DNA of 64,000 nt from Amoebophrya sp. A120. Its lineage: Eukaryota; Sar; Dinophyceae; Syndiniales; Amoebophryaceae. Shown one piece after another: positions 48,355 through 59,487 of this stretch. The stretch lies in assembly GCA_905178155.1 (NCBI GenBank), contig CAJINV010000002.1, positions 8,451,224 to 8,515,223 on the forward strand, read 5' to 3'. Made by a program: the position numbers and the translations under genes. Numbering within the stretch: the first letter of the stretch is position 1; every line of letters starts with the position of its first letter. The notes beneath the pieces were generated by a model, which saw only the letters and a program-made list of their open reading frames with translations, was not told the origin of the DNA and did no database searches.

Positions 48355-49888
48355 CTTCGCGGCGATAGTGTCCTTCTCCTTCGATGAAGCCGGCGGCAAG
48401 ACCGTCTATTCTTCGCAGTTAGCGAGATGGGCGGCGAGGATCAAGACTCTGGTGCTGCGATGATTAATATACAGCTTATACTATCTCTATCATGCATAAG
48501 AGGCCTCCTAATCCCACCAGCGCGGAATGGTTGTCGCAAGCGCAAGCATCATTTTGTTCGAACCACGAAACATCCAATGATCACGAACTCGACATCAAAA
48601 AGGAGATTACGATTAATATCGCAAACGGTATACATAGTGTGGAAATGGTAGGCTGCTGCATGAGGTAGCACTACTTGACGCGAAATTCTGTCAACCGAGC
48701 CCACACTAAACCCCAAAACTGAAGAGTCAACAGAATGGAATCTTCAAGCATCAATCAGAAGAGATCCTGTAGTTTTTGAGGCACACAGAATGACCTAGCT
48801 TCCACTTCCTCGCATTGAGATATGTACTGTTTTGCTTTAACGCCGAGGAGCGTCGAGAGAACCAAGTAGATGAATTATGAGTTGCACCATCCGACGCCGA
48901 CCACAGATCATCTACCGTCGCGACGGCTACCACCAAAATATGTTCTAGAACTTGGGAGTGCTTTTACGAATTTGAAGGATGGGCAACGAACAAACGAAAA
49001 AGTTAGAACCTGCGACACTACCAGAGCCAATGCCAATGGCAAGAGAATTGGTGTTCCCGGTTCCGCGAGGAACCTCTTGTTTACTATCGTTGGAGGTCAG
49101 AACAAAAATTCGTCACGCTAACCCTGAACGGGTCGGCTTTCGAAAGGAAAGCTCGTGGCGTCATCTCGCCATATCTATGTATGAAATTTTTTTGTTGATA
49201 AAGCCTCATCTTGAACAACTTCATTTGAGCGGTGCTGCAGCGGCATTGCCAAAAATACTTCTATGACGTCGCCAACATTTTCTTCGAAAAGTTGGCGGCG
49301 AACAACGCAACGACAACAGAATGCGCTCGCTGGTGCTGAGCGCGCACGACGGTAAATGTGCCGTGGCACAGTGTGAGTTTCGGTTCCGTTCGATTTTGAT
49401 GTGGAAAATAAATAATTTATTCCAACTCAAATACTAAACACTTATTTCCTCGTTGTCGTCAACTACGTGGGTGATGAAGTAGTCGCGAATGCACGGATCA
49501 GGCTCCTAATCCATCATCGCCATCGAAAAACAAAAAACAAATTACGCCAAAACCGGGTCAGTTGATGTTGTTGTATCACCGAAGATGAAGAAACTGTTAA
49601 GCATTAATAGACTAACAGCACCATGCTCAGCCCGCCGCAGCGAGTAGCAGACAAAATAGTGTATGTGTGACGGGCCGCGCTGGATAGAGTTGTTACAAAA
49701 CTGAAACAGATCGCCATACTACGTGTAAGTACATCTTCAAACAGGTACGGGGGCTCACGCTGCGTGCTTTCCTCGATAAATAAACTTGTGACAACCAAGG
49801 GGGTGATCGATGTGCTGGCCATGTCATAATATCGAGGACCAGGAGGGCAACGTGCGTGTCTGTAATCAAAACTTCAAAGAGTTTGTCA
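48355..49888. other. Intergenic region, nothing firm
   Basis: About 1.5 kb between the Nup107-like start and the end of the next giant gene. Only short frames occur (95 codons or fewer), none with a recognisable motif. Confidence 0.45.
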
Positions 49889-52800
49889 CTAGTGTGACTG
49901 AAATCCTTTCATCGCTTGCATTTGTTCCAGGTTTTCCGGAGATAGCTCGCTCAGGTAGTGGCTGTCGACGTTGTGCGTTTGCGTGTAGTGCGTGCCGGGA
50001 ACTTCTACCATTTTTACGTCTGAGCGCTTGTGAGAGGCCTGTTTCACGTCTCCTCGCGCGCAAGCATCTTCTTGGCTCCAGTGAGGAGCTGTGGCGGGCG
50101 GGGGCTGGTAGAGCGTTTCAGTTTCATCTGCATCGTCAGCATACCATTGCTCGGCATTATTCGTCGCCTCGCCCTCTTGCGGGTGCAAATTTTCAACGTG
50201 CTCTCCCTGGTTCAAGTTGTCGACGTGCTCATGCTCAAGCAAATTATATTTTTGGCCGAGATATTCCAGAGCCCCATCCGGCGTCGCCGCAATGAGTGGA
50301 GGCGAAGCAACAACTGCAGCATCAGCATTTTGGTTTTTCCCAAGAAAAATCATTTGACCGTTAATGTTCTTCACATTCGCAGGAACGCCATGTTGCTTGC
50401 TCATGTGGGGCAAAAAGATCGGAAACTTTGGGGTGAGCTCATAGGTTTCGGTTAGGAGGGGCCGAGACGACCCAGACTTTGCCTTGACATTCGCAATGTG
50501 ATCTCGTTTTGAAGAACAAACCACAGAGGCACCATCAGTCTCGGCCGAGTTTTTCCCACCCGGCACATCGTGGGGCATTGCTTTTGTGGACGTCGTCCCA
50601 GCAGGGACGTTGTCATCTTGGCTTTTGGGATTCGGATTAACCCTTTCTGCTGCTGCTTTACAACTTTCGAGACACGACGACCCAGGTTCAGGATTGGCAG
50701 CAGGTGGCTGGTCCTCCGTATTGTTCCCAGTATCGACGATAGCTTCCATATTCTTAGTCGTGCCAAGATGAGGCGTCCGCGCCGTTGACATCCAAGCTGA
50801 ACAATTGTCCGCAGCGGCAGCTGCTACTGGAGACGCTTGCTGCCTTCGCATCTTCACATCAAGGTCGTCGTCGTTGACAGAAGGTGACTGATAATTGTCT
50901 CTATCGCTTCTAGGCCACTTCTTTTCCTGAGCTCCGTCGCCCGCTCGACGTCCTGCAACTAAATGGCGACCATGCCCATTCTTCGCGCGGAGGCCCGTGC
51001 TTTTGCTACGAAAACGACCTGTGCGGACGCCTGCTTCGACCTTCAGAGTTTTCTTTTCTTTTCTCTTCGGATCATTCAGAGTACGATCGTCACTTTTGCC
51101 AGCCACAACGGCGTTCCCCTTCTTGCCTGGGCCGCCACAAGTCGAGCTCACCATTTTCTGCTGTGCAACTTGAACGCGTGCTGATTGCTTCCCGCCAACC
51201 TCTGAGGAATGATCGTCGTGACCTTCAATCATATTTAAAGTCTTTGAAGCTGCTGCAGTCGTGGACGAAACTGAGGAAAGCGCCACACTCTTGCCAAGAA
51301 AAAGCTGTTGCAGCAGCAGCGTCACGACAATGCCAGCCGCGACGCTGAGCCCCCCGATAAAGCTTATCGTCGTCCAGAACGCCGCTTCGAGCTTTTTCTG
51401 CTCCGCCCGGAGGTCCTCTTGTCCACGCCTGCGAGGCGTGCCCGCAGGAGTGGAGGCCGGTTGAGGTTGTACTACCACAGTCTGAGGGTCCTGTAAAGCA
51501 GGAGGCTGGCGGGGTACTTCCCGCCCGGCCGGAACTGCAGGGGGCGAACCCGGTTCCACGGCGCCAGGAGGAAGATGAGGATTGTGATTGTGCATCGGAA
51601 CCACTGCAGGAGGTCTTACACCAGGCCGTGCGGGACTGTTGGCATGGTGCGGGGAAGGTTTCATCAGTGCGGGTTGAAGGGGAATGATACCGGGGGCGGG
51701 AGGGGGCGGAGAGCCTGGCGATGGTGACGGTCGTGGGGCAACAACGCTCGGTACTTGATTCGGGGGTCGACCCGCTCCGGCGGAAATTGTCGGCGTCGAC
51801 GTCGAATGAGTCGCGACACTCGGACTCGCTGTTGTTGCGGCAGGGTCTTGCACTGCATCATCAACGGCAGCGACAGGCTCAGCAGTGACGAGAGTGGTAC
51901 TAGTAGGACCACTTGTAGCTGCGAGTGGAGGTGGAGGGATGGCTGTAGAAGTCGCAAAAGCATCAACTCCAGTTGATGTTGGCTCTGTGTCAACCACGGT
52001 CGGTGACGGAGGAGTTGCAGTGCTCGCATTTTCAGGCATCGGAACCGCCGGGGGAGAAATTGCGGTGATAGCACCCTCGGTATTTCCCACGAGATGGGTT
52101 GACGTCGAGGTCGGTGCGACGGAGTCGCTCGTTCCTGCGTAGTCCTCTGGAGCGTCACGCCGCTCTTCTGCTGAAATGAAATCGGTGCGAGATATAATTT
52201 GATTGCCAGTTGTTCTTGCAACTGCTAGCCCTTCAACACGACCCACGTTGTCGCTGTTGCTCGAAACCCGCTCTTCAGTATGTTGCTGATCTTCTTGAGA
52301 CTCTAACACAGGTGCCCGCCTCTCGCCTGACTGTACCTCTTCAGGGGCAATCGTTGCAATTTGGGCAGCTGTCGTGTTCTCTGCAGGTACTTCGCTTTGA
52401 GATACATGACCGTTCCCGCTGTGCTCTGGTGCACCACCAGGCTCCAATACCGTCGATGCTGGGGTGGAACTAGCATGAGAAGACACTTCTGCACCGTTCG
52501 CACTATTTGATAGCTCTGCAGGGTCGTGAAGACCCTCATTCTGGTTCTGGCCTGCGCCTGGCGAAGACGCAACCCGGCGGAGCGTCACCGCGTCTTCGAT
52601 CTCACCCTGGGGCTGGAGACTAGATAGTCCAGATGCATGCTGAGGATCACGATCAACAGCACATCCACCAGTAACTCCTCCTGCACAATAAAGTGGAGCG
52701 GGGGCATCCTGCTCGTCACCGGCAGTGTGCCTTCTTGCACCTCCACTTCCGTCCCCCGCCTCCAATGCTGCGATCGTCGTGTCTGTGCGGCTCCCACCCG

Positions 52801-54154
52801 ATGTCCCTGACACAGTCGAATCCCCAAATACTTCGTCGGCCGCTCCGGCTGTACTTGTACTGGCGGAGGGGGAGGTGGAGCTGGAGGTTCTGTTATGATT
52901 TAGACTTACATCATCCGCCGCTGCTGGCACTTCTGTCGCTGCTTGTTGTTCAGTAGACACGCCATTGCTTTCTGCTTGTGGCTGTGGTGCTGGGGTTCCA
53001 CCTGCAGCTGTGCTTGATGCAGCTGATGACGGCCGCACTAGTCTCTGGAGCTGTGCATTTAGGAATGCCAGCCTCGATGTTTCTGGAATAGAGAACACCA
53101 GACCAGGAAACGATGTGGCGTTCTTGACGGAACAAGGCACCAATTGCATAAAGCTGCGTCGCAGAACTTCGACATTCCGCCGAGGGTTGGGTAGCTGTGG
53201 ATCAATTTCGAGATTGTGAAACATATCCTCCAGCATGAAACTACTGGCGGGTGCATCTTCAACGTCGTCCCTTGAGGAGGTACTGGTTGATGGCAGCTTC
53301 TGGGCGCTATTTGCGTGTGTTGTATCGGTAATATGCCCTTCTCTGGATACCTCTGGGGCCATTTCTTCTTGTTCTAGTTCTTGCGCCCGCCCGACATAAA
53401 AGCTTATGAAATCACGATAAAAGGCTCGTAGTGTCAACTCGGGTGAGGGCCTCATCGTCGCAGCGTTGGGTGGGTCCCCCGTAGGCGAAGGCGCCACGGG
53501 CACTGCAGCATGATTTTCGGCATAGAAGAAAACTTTTCCGGTTGGCGGTTCGGCGAGGCCCCGTAATTCGATTTCGACGCTGCGAGGCTCGTCCCGCGAG
53601 GCCGAAAAAGATAGCTTTCTGGTCCGGGGTTCTCTCGAGTCGAATAGTTTCGCACTGCACAAGGCGGGCAAAGCTCGATCTAACTCTTGCCCGTGGCGCT
53701 GCTCCTGCAGGTTGGCGCCACTTTCATGCGTGGAATCACCACCAGAAAACGCTCGGATCAACGCCGACCACCTATGCTCGTGCACTCTGGGTGGAGTCGC
53801 GTAGACAAACTGCGGCTCGTAAAAAAACAGATCAAAAGGCGCATGTTTCCCCGAGAGGTGCACGTCATTTTCAGACGCCGTCGATGACGAGGCGGCAGGT
53901 GTTCTGGACTCGGGCTCTCTTTTTGGAATTGATGATGTTGCAGCTGCCGCAGCTACAATCTCTCTCGGTGTCCTCGTCTCGGTTCCACCTTTTGCTGTGC
54001 TGCTCCTTTGGTGCTTCGAGTCCAATGGCTCGAGCGCAAGTCGCTGAAGAAAGGAGCAGTCGGCCACTCCCAACACCTCTTGAGCAGTATTCGGATTCGA
54101 GAGAGTATTTGCGATGGCCGCGATTCCTCCTGCTACCATCATTTCGAAAGTCAT
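49889..54154 (-). CDS. Giant single-pass membrane protein with disordered ectodomain
   Basis: Function unknown. Long single ORF of about 1,421 aa from the first ATG (54154, MTFEMMVAGGIAAIANTLSN), which looks like a leader. The frame stays open upstream, so an earlier exon is possible. Residues about 60-360 are the most ordered part: FDLFFYEPQFVYATPP, LTLRAFYRDFISFYVGRAQE, VLRRSFMQLVPCSVKNATSF and LVFSIPETSRLAFLNAQLQR, with two or three Cys. A Ser/Thr/Ala/Pro-rich region (about 370-900) could be heavily O-glycosylated. One membrane span follows (AFWTTISFIGGLSVAAGIVV, then TLLLQQLF, about nt 51300-51385). A basic, Lys/Arg/Gly-rich tail comes next and ends ENLEQMQAMKGFQSH. The span shares AFW..I......LSVAAG.V with the gene at 13814, and the C-terminal motif recurs in the gene at 12105. 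Confidence 0.6.
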   Translation of the reverse strand: MTFEMMVAGGIAAIANTLSNPNTAQEVLGVADCSFLQRLALEPLDSKHQRSSTAKGGTETRTPREIVAAAAATSSIPKREPESRTPAASSSTASENDVHLSGKHAPFDLFFYEPQFVYATPPRVHEHRWSALIRAFSGGDSTHESGANLQEQRHGQELDRALPALCSAKLFDSREPRTRKLSFSASRDEPRSVEIELRGLAEPPTGKVFFYAENHAAVPVAPSPTGDPPNAATMRPSPELTLRAFYRDFISFYVGRAQELEQEEMAPEVSREGHITDTTHANSAQKLPSTSTSSRDDVEDAPASSFMLEDMFHNLEIDPQLPNPRRNVEVLRRSFMQLVPCSVKNATSFPGLVFSIPETSRLAFLNAQLQRLVRPSSAASSTAAGGTPAPQPQAESNGVSTEQQAATEVPAAADDVSLNHNRTSSSTSPSASTSTAGAADEVFGDSTVSGTSGGSRTDTTIAALEAGDGSGGARRHTAGDEQDAPAPLYCAGGVTGGCAVDRDPQHASGLSSLQPQGEIEDAVTLRRVASSPGAGQNQNEGLHDPAELSNSANGAEVSSHASSTPASTVLEPGGAPEHSGNGHVSQSEVPAENTTAAQIATIAPEEVQSGERRAPVLESQEDQQHTEERVSSNSDNVGRVEGLAVARTTGNQIISRTDFISAEERRDAPEDYAGTSDSVAPTSTSTHLVGNTEGAITAISPPAVPMPENASTATPPSPTVVDTEPTSTGVDAFATSTAIPPPPLAATSGPTSTTLVTAEPVAAVDDAVQDPAATTASPSVATHSTSTPTISAGAGRPPNQVPSVVAPRPSPSPGSPPPPAPGIIPLQPALMKPSPHHANSPARPGVRPPAVVPMHNHNPHLPPGAVEPGSPPAVPAGREVPRQPPALQDPQTVVVQPQPASTPAGTPRRRGQEDLRAEQKKLEAAFWTTISFIGGLSVAAGIVVTLLLQQLFLGKSVALSSVSSTTAAASKTLNMIEGHDDHSSEVGGKQSARVQVAQQKMVSSTCGGPGKKGNAVVAGKSDDRTLNDPKRKEKKTLKVEAGVRTGRFRSKSTGLRAKNGHGRHLVAGRRAGDGAQEKKWPRSDRDNYQSPSVNDDDLDVKMRRQQASPVAAAAADNCSAWMSTARTPHLGTTKNMEAIVDTGNNTEDQPPAANPEPGSSCLESCKAAAERVNPNPKSQDDNVPAGTTSTKAMPHDVPGGKNSAETDGASVVCSSKRDHIANVKAKSGSSRPLLTETYELTPKFPIFLPHMSKQHGVPANVKNINGQMIFLGKNQNADAAVVASPPLIAATPDGALEYLGQKYNLLEHEHVDNLNQGEHVENLHPQEGEATNNAEQWYADDADETETLYQPPPATAPHWSQEDACARGDVKQASHKRSDVKMVEVPGTHYTQTHNVDSHYLSELSPENLEQMQAMKGFQSH

Positions 54155-56265
54155 TCTTCGAAACACTCTCCGAGCTGAAGATTTTGGATTTCGGTCGCAG
54201 TTCAGAGAAAAGAAAGATCTCTGCTTGGCGAGGGGAAAGTATCACGCGGTAGGTGAAGTTCGATACAGGGCCGCGTCGTGCTTGTACCTTTTCGGTTGAT
54301 AAAGTAAAAAAAGTAGAAAAATTCCGAGTGCCCAATGATATGGGTAAGGGAGAGGGTTCACTTCTAGATGCAAATACCAATAGCAATACGGTCTGTCAAA
54401 GAAGAGGTGACTTCTTGTTGACTTTTCTCATCAGTAATTCTGGTTCTGTCTGAAAAATGGGCTTGCTATAGAATCAAAGAGCAAGCCGATGCATCCAAGA
54501 TATCGAAGAAGTCAAATTCATTTTGAAGTAGAGGTGAAGTGCCTAATGTCATGAGGCAGTTCTTGCACTACCCAATTTGACGGCACGAAAAATTCATCCA
54601 ACTACACCTTGAGTCTGTCGCTGTTCTTCCTCTTTCGCTGGATGCTACAAGCATAGGTACAAAAGTTGAAGCTGTTCGCTGACGTCAAAAAAGCAGCGAC
54701 AGCACTTTGCCAGCCTCAAAGCTGAAGTTGCCACCTCGAAAGATAGTTCTCGTGCGGCCCTCGCGTGTTTTAATATTGGGCAGACAAAACTAAGACTGAT
54801 ATTTATGCACACAAAAATAGCCAAAGAAATATATTTATGGCCCATGCTTCTCCGGCGCTAAACAGTGCTGAAATATTTCTCTCACGCTGCTGAGATCGAT
54901 CGTTATTAGCTACTTGCTCGCTGGTCGCTGCAGGATCTTTCCTCTTCATTGTCAATGCCAACAGGCTGCTGCATAATCAGAGTCATCTTTGCGACACAAA
55001 AGCAAAAGCAGGATCACATGTTTCTACATACAACCTTCCTTGTTGGTATATAAATCCCAACTGATATCCTCGTTGCTCTTCTTATCCACCACGACCTCTA
55101 CTGTATCCTGAAGATCCCGGGGTGGACGAACAATACCATATACAAATCAATGATCTCCTTCGTTCGTTTTTGCAGGTCATAGTAGAGACAAAAAGTATAC
55201 AGCAGTAGAGATTGCAACTACTCCCGCAATACACGGCTGATGGTTTGATGGAGGTTGATGGGAGAAGTACTACTGCAGTATCGCTTATGAGCCATTCTCA
55301 CAAGCAGTGTCTATGTAGCCTGGCCTTTAAGCTATCTCGAACACATTTCTACGCTCGCTTGCACAATCTCTGGCTCTTGGACCAGTTGAGCAAACACTCC
55401 TCCTCCTCCAGTTGTATCAGAAGTACATACTTTCGTAGTTCATCAGACGGTGATAAACTTGAAGAATCTGATTGAAGCGATAAACAGGAAGGGAGAGCAC
55501 CGCCGCTCTGAACCCCCTTTCCCTTTTCATTCATTTCCATTTTGTGTTCTGGAGTCGACGTTGTGATGCAGATGAGGCCTTGCTTCTGATTCAAAATTTT
55601 TCGTGAAGAAAATTTACATAAGCATAACTCCCTACGTTACGTTTTTAGCAAACTTTCATCTTCTTGAGATCTAAGGCTTCCATGCTCGCTCTCGTTCTTT
55701 CCGAGGCCTTCAGGGAGTGTATCTGTTTTTTTCTTATTCAATTGAAAACAGCTGAATAATGTCTAAAATACACATTTCAGCTATTCCAGGCGAACTGGGT
55801 GTGATTCTATCGGTGATGAAGAGTGTGATGTGCTTCTACTTGTTTCCGGATGCTCGTGCCCCTCTTTTAGTGTCAACTCGCCAAACTCGATTTCAAGTAC
55901 TTCATCTTCCTTTCCCAGTTTGGTGAAGTAGATGCAGTCCTTGCCCGGCATATAATTGCGCGGTCGTGGTCGTATTGGCTATAGCTGCTGCAGCACAGCA
56001 CTACTCTCGATTGCAAAAATAAGCCGTGACGAATTTCTCATTTGTTTTTGTGTTGTCGTAGTCACCGTCACGCTAGCGGGATATCTCTATATAAAAACGA
56101 GTATCATACGAAGCGAAAAATAAACTGAAACAGCATCGATCTAGTTCTAGTTGCAAATGCATGATGCGTTTCTCTTCAATAAATCCAAAATTGGTTGACG
56201 AAGTGGCTTCTTGTCATTTTCGACTTTGACGTTTCGGCCTCCTCGTCCTTTACCAAGATGTAGAA
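54155..56265. other. Intergenic region, nothing firm
   Basis: About 2.1 kb. A 171-codon minus frame (54386-53871) overlaps the start of the giant gene in another frame and looks like a shadow. Beyond that no ORF exceeds about 90 codons. No repeats of note were seen. Confidence 0.45.
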
Positions 56266-59200
56266 TTACATGATCTGGTTTGCCAGCAACACATCTCGTG
56301 CGCGAAACGCGACAGGTCCTGACTCACCTCCTTGCTGCGAGGCTTTGGCCATCTGCTTCCAAAATTTGTGCGAGATTGGAACGTAAAAATCTTGCTGCGG
56401 CTTATCCTCCTCCTTGTTGCCCCCCTTACCTTCTGGTGCAGGAATAGTGAGAGCATTTTGGTACCACTGCAGCTGGGCCGTAGTTACCCTCGCCTTCCAC
56501 TCCTCCTGGTCCATCTCTGGCAAGACAATTTCGTTCAGAATCTCGATGGCTTTCTGCAGATTTTTGTCCTCCGGGTTCAGCGTCAACTCGATCACAAGGG
56601 CCTGGTCGAAATCAAAAGTGTGGACGACAAGACGAACAAAATTTTTCAGCAAAAGCTTGTACTCTGCAAAGGTCATGTACTTCGACGCGTCCGGGGCGTG
56701 GTCGAAAGCCTCCTGCTTGCCGTTCGCCTGATTCGTCAAGGCCTGCATGTTCGGCAGCACGGGCAGATCGTCGCAGCCAGGACGACGTGGTCGTCCCGCT
56801 TCGTCGTCATCTTCAACGGGAACGGAGGTCGTCGCGTTTTTATTTGAGTTGTACTTCTTAAAAGCCTCGATCGGAACGGAGGTAAAACGCGTTTCAACCA
56901 GTTTCTTCTTCCACTGAAAGAAGGGCACGCCTAGACTCGGATGAGAAAAGAACAAACTCTTCGCGTAGTCCATATCGATCTTCAAGATGTCAAAGATCTT
57001 CGACGACGGATGCTGGTACTGCTTCAGCAATGGTTCGCTCACGACCTCGTCGCCGGCGTGGTCTTGCTTCATCCGTTCCTCTTCCTCATTTTCCAGAAAG
57101 TGGAAGATCGTTTCCAAATCATTGAAACTTTTCGCCGCAAAATTTCCCCCCTGAACCCCTTTGACGTCGAGCACGTCGTCTAGGGACCACCGAACGTGGG
57201 GCAACAACTCCTTCCAAGCAGCCAAAACGGCGACGAAGTTCTTTCTTGCGTCACGGTCGGAAGTGGCGGTGCCTTGATCTGCCTCATCGTGCTTGTTCCC
57301 AAACGTGTCCCGAATGGAAAAATCTTCAGTAATCTCGAAAACCAGGAACTTTGACAAATGGGCCAGCACTGAAGCAGAAAAAATATTTGCATTGGCATGA
57401 TCGTCGTGCTGGTCTGGTTCACTGTAGCGACTAGTTCCAACAGCTACACGATCTCCGACTGCTAAGAAGCCTGCGCTGCGACTACATGCTGTAGGAGAAG
57501 CCGCGCTCCTAATCGTGGTCACCATCTGCCTGAATTTTTGAAACACGTCCCGGTCGAGTAACAGATCGGGGGCGCGGAGGTTCACCGTGACGTAAAAACT
57601 GTCTTTCGCAGGAGCTTGCTGAGTCGCCGAGGTCCTCTCGTCCTCCTCTTGATGGCCGTGGATAGACCGCAGAACACGCAAGGCATACACAATCTCGGTC
57701 ACGCGCCAATCCGCGTAAAGCTCGCGAAACAGGTGCGTTCGCTCCGACGTTTTATCCTCGTCGTCCTTACTGTTCACGATTTGCAACATCAGCAGAATGT
57801 CCTTAAACGGCGCCGAACTCGACCGGTCCCGAGACCGCAAAAGAATCTCCGCCCAGCGCGTCTGTGTGCGCTGCTCTTGGACAAGCATGTCAAGCTCTGC
57901 ATCTCCTGCGCCGTCTTCTTGCTGGTGCTGCTCCAACAACTGTTTCTTCTGTTCCGTCGACAGCAGTACGCCGCGAGCGGTCGGGGGTTGGCGATCGAGA
58001 TTGTAGCCGATTTTGTGCGTCGATGTTGATAATTCCAGAGCATTTTCGATCACAATTCCACTCGCGTAGCCCGGCTGCAATGCGTTGTAATAGGTGGACC
58101 GGGAGTCCAGGACCTTCAACATCTTCTTCGGGGTTGTAGCTCGCATGGAAAAGCGGTCCACCTCGGGCGACGCTCCGGGGGCCCCTCCTCGCTCCACTTC
58201 GTCACCCTCTTCCTCATCCGACGGCGGGTCGACAACAGGAGCGGCAGACGAAGTAAGATCTCCACTGAGAAGATCATTCTCCAGCAGCTTGCTGTAAGAG
58301 GAAATCATGTTCTGGAAGTGCACAGCGATGACGACTTCTTTCATGATCTGGTCCTGCTCAGGAGTTGTGTCACCGCACGACGCCCAGTTTTGCGAAAACG
58401 CCTTCGCATAGACTGCTCTCAGTCGCTTCAGAAAGACGGTGTTAGACGTTAGAGGAAATAAGAGAGATGAATCTCCCCACGATGTGCTGGCATCAGCTGT
58501 TGCTGTGGACGCCTCTGCAATATTCCCGTGGGCCATGCCAGCCTCCCGCGAGGACAGGTTGTTGCGCATGATACCCTCCGCGATGCGCTCAAACTCGGCT
58601 TTGACAGCTTTGCTTGCGCCGGGAATCGGCGAGTCGAACCCAAGGCTTTTCAGCAAAAGCTCCTTACCATCTTTGGAAACAAATTGCGATAGCGGTTCTG
58701 GTGTCAAAGCGGTAGTGTCCACAGGTGGCATTTTCACGGTGTTGGTTCCCCTCAGCCCGCGCTCGGAAGCGGTTTTTGATCTGCGGTCGCGTCTTCCTGC
58801 GCTGGTACGGCTTCCGCCCTTCCCGCGGCTTCCGCTCCTCCCGCGCGTGGGGGTGGATGTTTCTGTGCGTGTTCCCGCCCGGCCAAGTTGGGGCTCGCTC
58901 TGCCCCTTCCTCGGCAACTTGGGACTGGGCGTACGCGTAGTTGGGTTCGATCTGCCTTCAGCATCGCGACTGCCGGCGGTGTTCTCTTGTGTGGTGTAAG
59001 TAGGACGGCGCGACAGCGGGAGGAATTTCTTGTTCCCGCTACTAGTGGCACCGAATAAAGCAGGGGGGACGTTCATCGTGGCAGCAAAGGGTGTGGAGGC
59101 TGTGGCTGCTGCAGATTTTTTCCCGCCGCCGCCTTGTTCCTGCAGGCCTTCATCCGGCATAGCAGCAGCGGAATTGTTCACATCTTTGTCTTTCGGAACC

Positions 59201-59349
59201 TCGCTCGCATGCACGCCTCGCAACGAAGCCGTTGTGGCTGGAAACAATCCCGACGAAAGGGAGGAAAGCAGCAGGAGAGATCGGACTGCCTGCTTCGCAA
59301 CCCGGTACCGGCCTCGCTGGGGAGGTGCAGAATTTTTGCAAAGGCTCAT
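56266..59349 (-). CDS. Unknown large secreted or luminal protein, 1,027 aa
   Basis: Not recognised. The start is taken as ATG 59349 (MSLCKNSAPP); the longer reading begins at GTG. A leader follows: RYRVAKQAVRSLLLLSSLSS then GLFPATTASLRGVHA, with basic residues before the hydrophobic core. Residues about 50-220 are disordered, with Arg/Gly/Thr/Pro tracts. From about 230 on the protein looks ordered and helical, without a membrane span. Recurrent blocks are FLKRLRAVYAKAFSQNW, MLKVLDSRSTYYNALQPGYA, HLFRELYADWRVTEIVYALR, DILKIDMDYAKSLFFSHPSL and YMTFAEYKLLLKNFVRLVVH. It ends FRARDVLLANQIM. It has no intron, which is unusual in this window. A fold-back transposon lies only about 140 bp upstream of the start, so the promoter region may include element sequence. 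Confidence 0.55.
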   Translation of the reverse strand: MSLCKNSAPPQRGRYRVAKQAVRSLLLLSSLSSGLFPATTASLRGVHASEVPKDKDVNNSAAAMPDEGLQEQGGGGKKSAAATASTPFAATMNVPPALFGATSSGNKKFLPLSRRPTYTTQENTAGSRDAEGRSNPTTRTPSPKLPRKGQSEPQLGRAGTRTETSTPTRGRSGSRGKGGSRTSAGRRDRRSKTASERGLRGTNTVKMPPVDTTALTPEPLSQFVSKDGKELLLKSLGFDSPIPGASKAVKAEFERIAEGIMRNNLSSREAGMAHGNIAEASTATADASTSWGDSSLLFPLTSNTVFLKRLRAVYAKAFSQNWASCGDTTPEQDQIMKEVVIAVHFQNMISSYSKLLENDLLSGDLTSSAAPVVDPPSDEEEGDEVERGGAPGASPEVDRFSMRATTPKKMLKVLDSRSTYYNALQPGYASGIVIENALELSTSTHKIGYNLDRQPPTARGVLLSTEQKKQLLEQHQQEDGAGDAELDMLVQEQRTQTRWAEILLRSRDRSSSAPFKDILLMLQIVNSKDDEDKTSERTHLFRELYADWRVTEIVYALRVLRSIHGHQEEDERTSATQQAPAKDSFYVTVNLRAPDLLLDRDVFQKFRQMVTTIRSAASPTACSRSAGFLAVGDRVAVGTSRYSEPDQHDDHANANIFSASVLAHLSKFLVFEITEDFSIRDTFGNKHDEADQGTATSDRDARKNFVAVLAAWKELLPHVRWSLDDVLDVKGVQGGNFAAKSFNDLETIFHFLENEEEERMKQDHAGDEVVSEPLLKQYQHPSSKIFDILKIDMDYAKSLFFSHPSLGVPFFQWKKKLVETRFTSVPIEAFKKYNSNKNATTSVPVEDDDEAGRPRRPGCDDLPVLPNMQALTNQANGKQEAFDHAPDASKYMTFAEYKLLLKNFVRLVVHTFDFDQALVIELTLNPEDKNLQKAIEILNEIVLPEMDQEEWKARVTTAQLQWYQNALTIPAPEGKGGNKEEDKPQQDFYVPISHKFWKQMAKASQQGGESGPVAFRARDVLLANQIM

Positions 59350-59477
59350 CTTGATGAATACGCTTTCCTGTTGGGATCTGAATTTTTCGGATATCACGTG
59401 CTCGCGTATTTTTCCGCAAAGGATAGCGATAGATTCAGTAGTTAGTTGCTTACTCTCAAGCTATTGTGAAAGTGGGC

Positions 59478-59487
59478 AAAATTTGTT
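59478..59487. repeat. Left target-site duplication of the fold-back element
   Basis: AAAATTTGTT, immediately followed by the element's terminal ATGAACGTGC. The same ten bases occur at 60859-60868 right after the mirrored terminus. Confidence 0.85.
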
